A stretch of DNA of 64,000 nucleotides from Bacillus mobilis (GTDB taxonomy: Bacteria > Bacillota > Bacilli > Bacillales > Bacillaceae_G). Below, piece after piece: positions 45,606 through 53,542 of the stretch (positions within the stretch are counted from its first letter, which is position 1; each line of letters begins with the position of its first letter). The stretch lies in the NCBI RefSeq assembly GCF_001884045.1, contig NZ_MACF01000046.1:124001-188000 (forward strand), given 5' to 3'. The position numbers and the translations under genes are program-made. The notes beneath the pieces are model-generated. The model was not told the DNA's origin and searched no databases. It worked only from the letters and a program-made list of their open reading frames with translations.

Positions 45606-45695
45606 CCAAAACATACTTGCGCCAGCAAGTAATGTTGTTACAAGCATAGAAATTAGCATGACATAAACCATAACTTTTTGAGCTTTTTTATGCAT
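45603..45695 (-). CDS. prli42: Stressosome membrane anchor Prli42
   Basis: 30-residue miniprotein: basic N terminus MHKKAQKV and one membrane helix (about 9-30). It closely resembles Listeria Prli42, which tethers the stressosome to the membrane through RsbR, in length, basic N terminus and helix pattern (MLISMLVTTLLAGASMFW). ATG has AAGGAGG seven bases upstream and a terminator at its end, so it is a complete gene. That it anchors an RsbR-type stressosome here is inference; the B. cereus group stress-signalling layout differs from Listeria. Confidence 0.82.
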   Translation of the reverse strand: MHKKAQKVMVYVMLISMLVTTLLAGASMFW

Positions 45696-45884
45696 CGTTA
45701 AACCTCCTTGCAAATCAGTACAATATCATTGTAACGAGAAATGATATTGTGGACAAGGGGAGAGAAGTGACAAAATTCGAGAAGTGTGTGTAAAGTATAA
45801 CAGGAAATTTGTATGTATGTAGAGAATATATAATAATGATAGAGTATAAGTTTTTTGTTATGCAAGCTGAAGAATGGAGATACG

Positions 45885-46430
45885 ATGATGAAAATATACG
45901 AAACAAATCGTTTACATTTAAGGGAAATTGATGAGTCGTATGCTGAAAAAGTTCTTCAATATTACGACAGAAATCGTGAATTTTTAAAAGCTTGGGAAGA
46001 GTATAGACCGGATGATTTTTTTACGTTAGATTATCAGAAGAAAAAGTTACAAAAGGATAGAAAAGAGTTTGCAGAAGGTAAAATCATCAGACTTTGGATT
46101 TTTAAAAAGGGTGATGATACAAAAATTATTGGGTGTATTTCATTTAATTTAATTGTTCGCGGCATTTATCAATCTTGTGTGCTCGGCTATAAATTAGATA
46201 AGGCAGAATTGAATAAAGGCTATACGACAGAAGCGCTTAGGAAAGCTATTCAAGTTACTTTCGAAGAATTTCAGTTACATCGTATAGAAGCACCGATTAT
46301 GCCACGAAATTTAGCATCTATACAAGTAGTGACGAAGATAGGTTTTCAATATGAGGGCGTGTCTAGGAAGATGTTAATGGTAAATGGAGTATGGGAAGAT
46401 CATATGCGCTGGGTATTGTTAAATGAGTAA
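45885..46430 (+). CDS. GNAT acetyltransferase, RimJ/RimL type
   Basis: 181 residues. IYETNRLHLREIDESYAEKVLQYYDRNREFLKAWEE is the RimJ/RimL opening; IIGCISFNLIV, acetyl-CoA region LDKAELNKGYTTEALRKAIQ, and IEAPIMPRNLASIQVVTKIGFQYEG complete it. The frame extends ten codons upstream, but ATG 45885 has GGAG at good spacing. Likely acetylates the N terminus of a ribosomal protein or a small molecule; not resolved. Confidence 0.88.
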   Translation: MMKIYETNRLHLREIDESYAEKVLQYYDRNREFLKAWEEYRPDDFFTLDYQKKKLQKDRKEFAEGKIIRLWIFKKGDDTKIIGCISFNLIVRGIYQSCVLGYKLDKAELNKGYTTEALRKAIQVTFEEFQLHRIEAPIMPRNLASIQVVTKIGFQYEGVSRKMLMVNGVWEDHMRWVLLNE

Positions 46431-46557
46431 TAGAAAGCAGATGGTTATCTAGACATATAAACCGTCTGTTTTTTGTCTTGTATTTCGAAACTTTTGCGAA
46501 ATTCTGTTATAATTAATAGTGTTACATACATAATGGTAGTGCAGGAGGCGCAGTATT

Positions 46558-47676
46558 ATGATTAATCAAGAACGTTTAGTAAATGAATTTATGGAATTAG
46601 TACAAGTAGATTCTGAAACGAAATTTGAAGCAGAAATTTGTAAAGTATTAACAAAGAAATTTACAGATTTAGGTGTAGAAGTATTTGAAGATGACACAAT
46701 GGCTGTTACTGGTCATGGTGCAGGTAACTTAATTTGTACTTTACCAGCAACAAAAGATGGTGTTGATACAATTTACTTTACTTCTCATATGGATACAGTA
46801 GTTCCTGGTAATGGAATTAAGCCCTCTATTAAAGATGGATATATCGTATCAGATGGTACTACGATTTTAGGTGCGGATGATAAAGCAGGATTAGCATCAA
46901 TGTTCGAAGCAATTCGTGTTTTAAAAGAGAAAAATATCCCGCATGGTAAAATTGAATTTATTATTACAGTTGGAGAAGAATCTGGTCTTGTTGGTGCAAA
47001 AGCATTAGATCGTGAGCGCATTACAGCGAAATACGGTTACGCATTAGATAGCGATGGAAAAGTTGGTGAAATCGTTGTTGCAGCTCCAACACAAGCGAAA
47101 GTGAATGCAATTATTCGCGGGAAAACAGCTCATGCTGGTGTAGCACCAGAAAAAGGTGTATCTGCAATTACTATTGCAGCAAAGGCAATTGCGAAGATGC
47201 CACTTGGTCGTATTGATTCTGAAACAACTGCAAATATTGGACGTTTTGAAGGTGGTACACAAACAAATATCGTTTGCGATCATGTACAAATCTTTGCAGA
47301 GGCGCGTTCTTTAATCAATGAAAAAATGGAAGTACAAGTTGCGAAAATGAAAGAAGCATTTGAAACAACTGCAAAAGAAATGGGTGGTCATGCAGACGTT
47401 GAAGTAAACGTTATGTACCCAGGATTTAAATTTGCTGATGGCGATCACGTTGTAGAAGTTGCAAAACGTGCAGCTGAAAACATTGGTCGTACACCTTCTC
47501 TTCACCAAAGTGGTGGCGGAAGTGATGCAAACGTAATTGCAGGACACGGTATTCCAACAGTTAACTTAGCGGTTGGTTATGAAGAAATTCATACAACAAA
47601 CGAAAAGATTCCTGTTGAAGAATTAGCGAAAACAGCAGAATTAGTTGTTGCAATTATTGAAGAAGTAGCGAAGTAA
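46558..47676 (+). CDS. yqjE: M20/M42 family metallopeptidase (YqjE, tripeptidase T-like)
   Basis: Zinc-dependent amino- or carboxypeptidase. 372 residues: His77 and Asp79 in YFTSHMDTVVPG, bridging Asp107 in LGADDKAG, Glu140-Glu141 in TVGEESGLVGAK, dimerisation (lid) domain about 180-290, and terminal HTTNEKIPVEELAKTAEL. ATG behind CAGGAGG. Corresponds to B. subtilis YqjE. Confidence 0.92.
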   Translation: MINQERLVNEFMELVQVDSETKFEAEICKVLTKKFTDLGVEVFEDDTMAVTGHGAGNLICTLPATKDGVDTIYFTSHMDTVVPGNGIKPSIKDGYIVSDGTTILGADDKAGLASMFEAIRVLKEKNIPHGKIEFIITVGEESGLVGAKALDRERITAKYGYALDSDGKVGEIVVAAPTQAKVNAIIRGKTAHAGVAPEKGVSAITIAAKAIAKMPLGRIDSETTANIGRFEGGTQTNIVCDHVQIFAEARSLINEKMEVQVAKMKEAFETTAKEMGGHADVEVNVMYPGFKFADGDHVVEVAKRAAENIGRTPSLHQSGGGSDANVIAGHGIPTVNLAVGYEEIHTTNEKIPVEELAKTAELVVAIIEEVAK

Positions 47677-47684
47677 TGTAATAG

Positions 47685-47724
47685 AAAAAGCGTGTAAATC
47701 ATAATTGATTTACACGCTTTTTAT
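47685..47724 (+). terminator. Bidirectional terminator between yqjE and a minus-strand gene
   Basis: AAAAAGCGTGTAAATCA and TGATTTACACGCTTTTT, 17-base stem with four-base loop; T-runs on both strands. The convergent small gene ends at 47721. Confidence 0.9.
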
Positions 47725-47921
47725 TTTGATTCGATTGCTTTTACAAGGCGGATCAGCCAATATAAGAAAATCCATGGCAGTATATCATTTGTTATAATGC
47801 CCAGTAGACTTGGAAGAATCCCTGCTACGTTTATATTAAAAATAGGGAGTAATAAATAATTAATTAAAATGATTAATATAATAATGAGAAATGTATAGTT
47901 GAGTTTGCTGTGTGATTTCAT
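47721..47921 (-). CDS. Small membrane protein, unknown
   Basis: 66 residues with a basic N terminus (MKSHSKLNY), two hydrophobic helices (about 10-32 and 44-58) and a basic end (RLVKAIESK). ATG is preceded by AAAGGAGTG at eight bases, and it shares a terminator with yqjE. Function and family not recognised. Confidence 0.72.
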   Translation of the reverse strand: MKSHSKLNYTFLIIILIILINYLLLPIFNINVAGILPSLLGIITNDILPWIFLYWLIRLVKAIESK

Positions 47922-48019
47922 AACAAATCACTCCTTTTACAATAATATCCATCACTCGTATTAAGTATAGCAAAAATAGGGATAAAAAGAATAAGTAATT
48001 ATTATATTGTGCATGAATT

Positions 48020-48044
48020 TGATATAATGAAGGAACAAATGTTC
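48020..48044 (+). promoter_or_regulatory. Extended -10 promoter and LexA box of the polY gene
   Basis: TGA-TATAAT (TATAAT at 48023-48028) is an extended -10; a perfect LexA/DinR box GAAC-AAAT-GTTC follows at 48033-48044, on or just after the likely transcription start. This predicts SOS induction. Confidence 0.85.
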
Positions 48045-48062
48045 TTCGAAGGGGTGAGTACT

Positions 48063-49301
48063 ATGCGAGAAATGTATCCGAAAAAGGGTCGTGTTATTTT
48101 ACATGTAGATATGAATTGTTTTTTCGCATCTGTTGAAATTGCTCATGACCCATCATTACAAGGAAAGCCGTTAGCGGTTGCTGGAAATGAAAAAGAAAGA
48201 AAAGGAATTATCATAACATGTAGTTATGAGGCGAGAGACTATGGAATACGTACAACGATGCCTCTTTGGGAAGCGAAAAGGTTATGCCCGCAATTAGTTG
48301 TAAGGCGTCCTAATTTTACATTATATCGTGAAGCTTCATTTCAAATGTTTCAAATCCTTTCCCGTTTTACGGAAAAAATACAACCAGTCTCAATAGATGA
48401 AGGGTATTTAGATATTACAGATTGTTACGCACTCGGTTCGCCTCTTGAAATAGCAAAGATGATTCAACAAGCATTATTAACAGAGTTACAGCTGCCGTGT
48501 AGCATCGGAATTGCTCCAAACCTTTTCCTAGCAAAAACAGCTTCTGATATGAAAAAGCCTCTCGGTATTACTGTGCTTCGAAAACGAGATATTCCAGAAA
48601 TAATTTGGCCACTTCCAGTTGGAGCAATGCATGGAATTGGAGAAAAAACAGCTGAAAAATTAAATGATATTCATATACAAACAATTGAGCAGTTAGCAAA
48701 AGGAAACGAACATATCATTCGCGCTAAAATTGGAAAGCATGGTGTTGATTTAAAGCGGCGGGCAAACGGTATGGATGATAGGGAAGTTGATCCGAGTCAA
48801 ATGGGACAGCATAAAAGTGTTGGTAATTCGATGACCTTTTCAAAGGATATGGATGAAGAGAAAGAATTACTTGATATGTTAGAACGGCTATCAAAATCAG
48901 TGAGTAAAAGATTACAAAAGCGAACTCTTGTCAGCTATAATATTCAAATTATGATTAAATATCATGATAGGCGGACAGTAACGCGGAGTAAGCAATTGAA
49001 AAATGCGATTTGGGAAGAACGAGATATTTTTCAGGCAGCATCTCGCTTATGGAAGCAACATTGGGACGGTGATTCCGTCCGTTTACTAGGTGTTACAGCT
49101 ACTGAAATAGAGTGGAAGACAGAATCGGTGAAACAATTAGATTTGTTTTCATTTGAAGAAGATGCGAAAGAAGAGCCACTACTTGCTGTCATCGATCAAA
49201 TTAATGATAAATATGGAATGCCCCTTTTACAACGAGGTAGTCAATTGTTACGTAAGCAAGAAAAGTCTTTTCAGCAAAAATTAGAAAATAAGTTTATGTA
49301 G
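48063..49301 (+). CDS. dinB: Y-family DNA polymerase IV (YqjH-like)
   Basis: Error-prone translesion polymerase. 412 residues: catalytic Asp16 in VILHVDMNCFFASVE, Asp112-Glu113 in SIDEGYLDITD, helix-hairpin-helix region PVGAMHGIGEKTAEKLNDI, little-finger domain about 230-345, and a beta-clamp-binding motif KQLDLFSF (about 358-365). The frame runs upstream over the LexA box, but ATG 48063 has AAGGGGTGAG in place. The motif reads SIDEGY rather than the more common SIDEAY, as in the YqjH group. Confidence 0.95.
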   Translation: MREMYPKKGRVILHVDMNCFFASVEIAHDPSLQGKPLAVAGNEKERKGIIITCSYEARDYGIRTTMPLWEAKRLCPQLVVRRPNFTLYREASFQMFQILSRFTEKIQPVSIDEGYLDITDCYALGSPLEIAKMIQQALLTELQLPCSIGIAPNLFLAKTASDMKKPLGITVLRKRDIPEIIWPLPVGAMHGIGEKTAEKLNDIHIQTIEQLAKGNEHIIRAKIGKHGVDLKRRANGMDDREVDPSQMGQHKSVGNSMTFSKDMDEEKELLDMLERLSKSVSKRLQKRTLVSYNIQIMIKYHDRRTVTRSKQLKNAIWEERDIFQAASRLWKQHWDGDSVRLLGVTATEIEWKTESVKQLDLFSFEEDAKEEPLLAVIDQINDKYGMPLLQRGSQLLRKQEKSFQQKLENKFM

Positions 49302-49342
49302 AAGGTGTCATGAAGCTGTACATATCATGACACCTTTTATTT
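49302..49342 (+). terminator. Terminator between polY and mgtC (convergent)
   Basis: AAGGTGTCATGA and TCATGACACCTTTT pair around an 11-base loop, followed by ATTTTT. Confidence 0.85.
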
Positions 49343-50044
49343 TTAACTTGCTTCTAAATCTAATGAAGTTTTCCAACCAGCTGCAGTAACGCCAGCTTCT
49401 AATAGCATTCTACTCACTATTTTTTCAATTAAGACTGCTGCATTTGTATTGCAATGTAATGTAGCTTGTATACACACTTTTTGCTTAGAATCTACGTCTT
49501 CACTATACAATTCTTTTAAACCAATGCCTTCAGAACTGACCATATGCATAAGTAAAAACCGAATATGGGCTTCGTGTTCTTCTGAACAAGTAAGAGAAAG
49601 GAAGTAGTTCGTTTGTTCAGGTGATTCTTCTTTTGATTTTTGATTCATAAAGAGAGCGATTGGACGGAGTAGTATATTTGCCAGTAAAACGCCGGTTGCA
49701 CCTAATATAGCTGCAACGAGGAAACCAGCGCCTGTAAGAGTACCAACAGCAGCTGCGCACCATAGAGTAGCCGCAGTATTAAGCCCTCTAATACTAAAAC
49801 CATCGCGGATAATAACGCCGCCTCCTAAAAAACCAATCCCACTAACGACTTGAGCGGCAATACGTGAGGGGCTAGCATCGTGATCAAGCATGACGGATAA
49901 TAAAACAAATATACAGGCACCAAGTGATACGAGAGCATTTGTCCGTAATCCAGCCATCCTGTGTCTCCATTGCCGTTCCATTCCGATGCAAGCACCTACA
50001 ATAATTGCGATAAATAATCTTAATACAATGTCATACCATACCAT
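49343..50044 (-). CDS. MgtC/SapB family membrane protein
   Basis: 233 residues: four to five N-terminal helices with the MgtC core (GACIGMERQWRHRMAGLRTNALVSLGACIFVLLS; RIAAQVVSGIGFLGGGVIIRDGFSIRGLNTAATLWCAAAVGTLTGAG), then an ACT-like cytosolic domain (about 150-225). MgtC proteins inhibit F1Fo ATP synthase or aid growth in low magnesium. ATG 50044 follows GGAGGTG; the frame's ATG at 50059 is inside that region. It lies downstream of mgtA on the same strand, so M-box control may reach it. Confidence 0.9.
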   Translation of the reverse strand: MVWYDIVLRLFIAIIVGACIGMERQWRHRMAGLRTNALVSLGACIFVLLSVMLDHDASPSRIAAQVVSGIGFLGGGVIIRDGFSIRGLNTAATLWCAAAVGTLTGAGFLVAAILGATGVLLANILLRPIALFMNQKSKEESPEQTNYFLSLTCSEEHEAHIRFLLMHMVSSEGIGLKELYSEDVDSKQKVCIQATLHCNTNAAVLIEKIVSRMLLEAGVTAAGWKTSLDLEAS

Positions 50045-50083
50045 CCTGGTCACCTCCATACATATAAGTCCATGTTATGTTTT

Positions 50084-50115
50084 TGAGAATGAGTGGGTAC
50101 TCCCACTCATTCTCA
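50084..50115 (-). repeat. 14-bp perfect hairpin between mgtA and mgtC
   Basis: TGAGAATGAGTGGG and CCCACTCATTCTCA separated by four bases. On the minus strand the stem is followed by AAAAAC, not T, so it is not a standard terminator for mgtA. It may stabilise the mgtA 3' end or mark a processing point in an mgtA-mgtC message. Confidence 0.65.
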
Positions 50116-50117
50116 TT

Positions 50118-50158
50118 TCTATCCCGCTATTTGCGGGCTGATGAAAGCTTCACTTTAT
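50118..50158 (+). repeat. bcr1-type repeat, copy D (minimal, ends only)
   Basis: About 40 bases: TTCTAT-CCCGCTATTTGCGGGC joined directly to TGATGAAAGCTTCAC-TTTAT. Only the 5' hairpin and the 3' end of the element remain. The right-hand TTTAT supplies, on the minus strand, the TAA stop codon of mgtA. Confidence 0.75.
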
Positions 50159-52860
50159 AACCAGCTATGAAACTTTTTAATATAAACTTTTTTTAGGAAC
50201 TGTGTTAAGAAAGCATAGCCTAATAGTATTCCTATTAACCAAGGGAAATAGCTAAGTGGTAATGCTTGTAATCCAACAGCTGCTCCAAGTGGCGAGAATG
50301 GAATATAAATTCCGATTGCCATAATACAAGCGGTTAATAAAAGAACTGGTATTGATGCAGTACTTTGAATGAACGGAATCTTCTGTGTTCTTATCATGTG
50401 AACAATTAAAGTTTGTGTTAGTAATCCAACGACAAACCAACCAGATTGGAATAATGATTGTTCGCTAGCTGTATTTGCGCCGAAGACGTTCCACATGACT
50501 ACATATGTGATGATATCAAATATGGAACTAATTGGACCGATACAAATAATGAAGTTCCGTAAATTCGCAGTATCCCATTTTCTTGGTTTTTCTAAAAACT
50601 CTTTATCCATTTTGTCCCATGGAATAGACAGTTGTGAAATATCATAAAGCAAGTTTTGAATTAAAAGGTGAATGGCAAGCATCGGCAAGAAGGGGATGAA
50701 AGCACTTGCTACTAACACACTAAATACATTTCCAAAGTTAGAGCTAGCTGTCATTTTAATATATTTTAAAATGTTTCCAAATGTAGTGCGTCCTTCTAAA
50801 ATACCTGCTTCTAATATGGTTAAACTTTTTTCGAGTAAAATAATGTCGGAAGACTCTTTTGCAATATCGGTAGCAGTATCAACAGATATGCCAACATCAG
50901 CTTCACGTAATGCTACGGCATCGTTAATGCCATCTCCCATATAACCTACAGTGTGTCCGTTTCCTTGTAATACTCGTATAATGCGAGATTTTTGCATTGG
51001 ATTTAGTTTAGCAAATACAGTTGTTTCTTCGGCCAATTTTGCTAATGCTTTATCAGGTAAAGAATCGATTTCGTAACCAAGGACAGGCTCACCGATATTT
51101 AATCCAACTTCTTTGCAAACTTTTCTTGTCACGATTTCGTTATCGCCAGTTAAAATTTTTACTTGTACTCCATGTTTCTGTAATGCTTGAATGGCAGTAG
51201 CTGCAGATGGTTTCGGTGGATCTAAAAAGCCGATATATCCAGCGAGAATCATATCATTTTCATCTTGTACCGTGTACTCTGTATCATGTATTGGTCTATC
51301 TTTTTTATAAGCTACAGCAATAACACGCATACCTTCACTATTTAATGTCTCACTTAGTTGTTTTACATGTGAGCGCATGTCATCGGTAAGAGAATCAACT
51401 TTTCCATCTACTTCAGTGTAGTTACAAATAGATAAAATTTCTTCTACTGCCCCTTTACAAACCATTGTATGTTCACCTGAAATATCTTTCACGATGACAG
51501 ACATACGCCGGCGTGCAAAATCAAATGGAATTTCATCTAGTTTTTGAAAAATGGATGGATTAAACTTCTGGTTTTCTTCTGTATGTTTCATAACAGCTTT
51601 ATCTATTAAATTTTTCAATCCTGTTTGATAGAAGCTATTTAAATAGGCGAAGTGTAATACACGATTACATGTATTACCGTTTGGATCTAAATGCCGGACA
51701 AGTACGACTTTATCTTCTGTTAAAGTACCTGTTTTATCGGTACAAAGAATGTTCATAGCACCTAAGTTTTGAATAGAATTCAGTTGTTTTACAATTACTT
51801 TCTGTTTAGACATGTTAACGGCACCTTTTGCTAAATTAGCAGTTACAATCATTGGTAACATTTCAGGTGTGAGGCCAACAGCAATTGCGATAGCGAAGAA
51901 GAAAGCCTCTTGCCAATCCCCTTTTGTGAATCCGTTAATGAGAAGAACGATAGGCGCCATAATAAGCATGAATGTAATTAAGAGCCAGCTTACTTTGTTT
52001 ACACCTTTATCAAAGCTTGTTTCTACTCGTTTGCCGATTACCTTTTTTGCTAAAGAGCCGAAATACGTATCGGTACTTGTGGAGATGACAACAGCTTTTG
52101 CACTACCACTTACAATATTTGTACCCATAAAACAAAGGTTTTCCATATCGAGTGGATTGTAATTTTTTTTCATGTTTTTCGGTAACATATGTTTATTCTC
52201 TGTATGGTAGCAGTTTTCATACTTTTCCACAGGAAGTGCTTCCCCAGTTAAAGAAGACTGATTCACAAATAAATCTTTAGCTGATAGAATACGCACATCA
52301 GCCGGAACGATATCACCGGCTGAAAGTGAAATAATATCGCCAGGTACAAGTTCTTCAATTGGAATTTCGGTTGAATCATTTTGCTTCAAATTCATTACGT
52401 TTTTTGTTTCGTGTACAAATCCATCTATTCTAAAGACGCTTGCCGTTGTTCGAACCATAGCTTTTAACTGATCCGCAGCTTTTTGAGAACGAAATTCTTG
52501 TAGAAAGCGAATCGTTGCACTTAGCATTACCATTACAGATACGACAATGGTTCCTTGTATGTCATCTGTGAAAAAAGAGAGTGCGCCGAGAGCTAATAAA
52601 ACAAAAATAAATGGATTTTTAAATGCCAGTAGAAATTGAATGTACCACGGTGATGTTTTATTATGAGCGATTTCATTCGGGCCATATAAAGTAAGTCTAC
52701 GAGCCGCTTCTTGTTTAGAGAGTCCATCTTCTGTTGTTTCTAAAAGTTGTAACGCCTTGTTTGCACCTTGTGTTGCGACTTCCACCAATAATTCGTTATT
52801 TGTTTTCATGCGATCTTGATCGTATGAATGTTTTGTTTCTTGTCTTTGTAAATTTAACAT
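50155..52860 (-). CDS. mgtA: Magnesium-translocating P-type ATPase
   Basis: P3B-type ATPase importing magnesium. 901 residues: cation-ATPase N-terminal domain, actuator motif SLTGEALPVEK, helix 4 VGLTPEMLPMIV, phosphorylated Asp375 in CTDKTGTLTEDK, hinge GYMGDGINDAVALREADVGISVDTATDIAKESSD, and ten helices in all. The frame includes an ATG at 52881, but that lies within the AAAAAGGAGGAAC ribosome site of ATG 52860 (MLNLQRQETKHS), which is preferred. Expression should follow magnesium through the M-box leader. Confidence 0.94.
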   Translation of the reverse strand: MLNLQRQETKHSYDQDRMKTNNELLVEVATQGANKALQLLETTEDGLSKQEAARRLTLYGPNEIAHNKTSPWYIQFLLAFKNPFIFVLLALGALSFFTDDIQGTIVVSVMVMLSATIRFLQEFRSQKAADQLKAMVRTTASVFRIDGFVHETKNVMNLKQNDSTEIPIEELVPGDIISLSAGDIVPADVRILSAKDLFVNQSSLTGEALPVEKYENCYHTENKHMLPKNMKKNYNPLDMENLCFMGTNIVSGSAKAVVISTSTDTYFGSLAKKVIGKRVETSFDKGVNKVSWLLITFMLIMAPIVLLINGFTKGDWQEAFFFAIAIAVGLTPEMLPMIVTANLAKGAVNMSKQKVIVKQLNSIQNLGAMNILCTDKTGTLTEDKVVLVRHLDPNGNTCNRVLHFAYLNSFYQTGLKNLIDKAVMKHTEENQKFNPSIFQKLDEIPFDFARRRMSVIVKDISGEHTMVCKGAVEEILSICNYTEVDGKVDSLTDDMRSHVKQLSETLNSEGMRVIAVAYKKDRPIHDTEYTVQDENDMILAGYIGFLDPPKPSAATAIQALQKHGVQVKILTGDNEIVTRKVCKEVGLNIGEPVLGYEIDSLPDKALAKLAEETTVFAKLNPMQKSRIIRVLQGNGHTVGYMGDGINDAVALREADVGISVDTATDIAKESSDIILLEKSLTILEAGILEGRTTFGNILKYIKMTASSNFGNVFSVLVASAFIPFLPMLAIHLLIQNLLYDISQLSIPWDKMDKEFLEKPRKWDTANLRNFIICIGPISSIFDIITYVVMWNVFGANTASEQSLFQSGWFVVGLLTQTLIVHMIRTQKIPFIQSTASIPVLLLTACIMAIGIYIPFSPLGAAVGLQALPLSYFPWLIGILLGYAFLTQFLKKVYIKKFHSWL

Positions 52861-52866
52861 CGGTAG

Positions 52867-52928
52867 TTCCTCCTTTTTCATGAAGGAGGAAACAATCTGT
52901 TACTCGACTATTTAAAATTAGGAGGAAC
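52867..52928 (-). promoter_or_regulatory. Two competing anti-Shine-Dalgarno segments before mgtA
   Basis: On the minus strand, the mgtA ribosome site AAGGAGGAAC (52866-52875) can pair with TTCCTCCTT immediately upstream (52883-52891; 9-base stem, 7-base loop). It can also pair with GTTCCTCCT further upstream (52920-52928), which lies in the last codons of a short upstream frame. The two pairings exclude each other. Confidence 0.55.
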
Positions 52929-53003
52929 AGCTTCTTTCCTACCTACATGATGAAATATTAATGTAATACATATGGGTATCTGGGCCGAATCATCAATTGC
53001 CAA
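52908..53003 (-). CDS. Possible 31-residue leader peptide of mgtA
   Basis: Short frame starting TTG 53003 with a strong GGAGGTGAGG site at about eight bases, encoding MAIDDSAQIPICITLIFHHV and then GRKEAVPPNFK, stop at 52908. The codons VPP overlap the upstream anti-Shine-Dalgarno GTTCCTCCT. It lies after the M-box terminator and before mgtA. No homology recognised; support is the ribosome site, the position and the overlap with pairing elements. Leader peptides with prolines regulate mgtA in Salmonella, which is only an analogy. Confidence 0.4.
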   Translation of the reverse strand: MAIDDSAQIPICITLIFHHVGRKEAVPPNFK

Positions 53004-53071
53004 CTGTTCCTCACCTCCGTACAATTTAGTAGTTTCTGAATATGCTATGTTTGTTTCATAGTAAGGTGCAT

Positions 53072-53108
53072 ATATAAAAAGACCTTTACTCAAAACGAGT
53101 AAAGGTCT
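53072..53108 (-). terminator. M-box expression-platform terminator
   Basis: On the minus strand GACCTTTACTC and GAGTAAAGGTC pair around five bases and are followed by TTTTTATAT. It is about 90 bases after the aptamer and 210 before mgtA. Confidence 0.88.
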
Positions 53109-53194
53109 GAATTCGCAGTTAAAAGAGTCCACAACAAAGACTGTTAGTAAACATAGATAAAAACAGTTTTTGTGTATGACAAAAATACATGCAC

Positions 53195-53353
53195 CTCTCC
53201 CTCGTTGAGTTTTAGCACTGTATAGCATAGGTACTGAAACCAGCTACGTTAAGAAAGGCCTTCATTCCGACCTTTCCTGTTGACCCATTGGCGTCTCTCG
53301 ACATTTTTGGGCAGCAGCGTTTCTCTATACAGGAGCCTCACCTAACAGAGACC
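53195..53353 (-). ncRNA. M-box (ykoK) magnesium riboswitch
   Basis: Read on the minus strand, the conserved M-box blocks appear in order: GTTAGGTGAGGCTCCTGTA, AACGCTGCTGCCCAAAAATG, GACGCCAATGGGTCAACAG, a variable hairpin (AAGGTC..GGCCTTTCTTAA), ACGTAGCTGG and CTATACAGTGCTAAA. These are near-verbatim matches to the B. subtilis mgtE M-box. Magnesium binding compacts the RNA and favours the terminator downstream. It precedes mgtA, a classic target. Confidence 0.96.
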
Positions 53354-53372
53354 ATATTCAATTACAATTTGA

Positions 53373-53401
53373 ATGTTAGCACTGTAAATTTATAGTGTCA
53401 A
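53373..53401 (-). promoter_or_regulatory. Sigma-A promoter of the mgtA leader
   Basis: On the minus strand TTGACA (53401-53396), 17-base spacer, TAACAT (53378-53373), about 20 bases before the M-box. Confidence 0.75.
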
Positions 53402-53503
53402 TATATTTTTTGAAAAATCAAATAGGTTTATGATGGCTATATAGTAGGAAATAAGCGGAGTATTTTTGAAATAGGATTGGAAAATAAATACTGTAATGAA
53501 CAT

Positions 53504-53540
53504 AAATAAAAAGCACTGATTACAGTGCTTTTTATTTATA
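53504..53540 (-). terminator. Terminator of the 83-residue minus-strand gene
   Basis: AAATAAAAAGCACTG and CAGTGCTTTTTATTT pair around TTA; usable in both directions. Confidence 0.85.
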
Positions 53541-53542
53541 GA

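Noticed and set aside
52908-53228. 106-codon minus-strand frame across the mgtA leader
   Set aside because: Most of it covers the M-box 3' end and terminator, so it cannot be a normal coding region. Only the last 31 codons, with their own ribosome site, are kept as a possible leader peptide.
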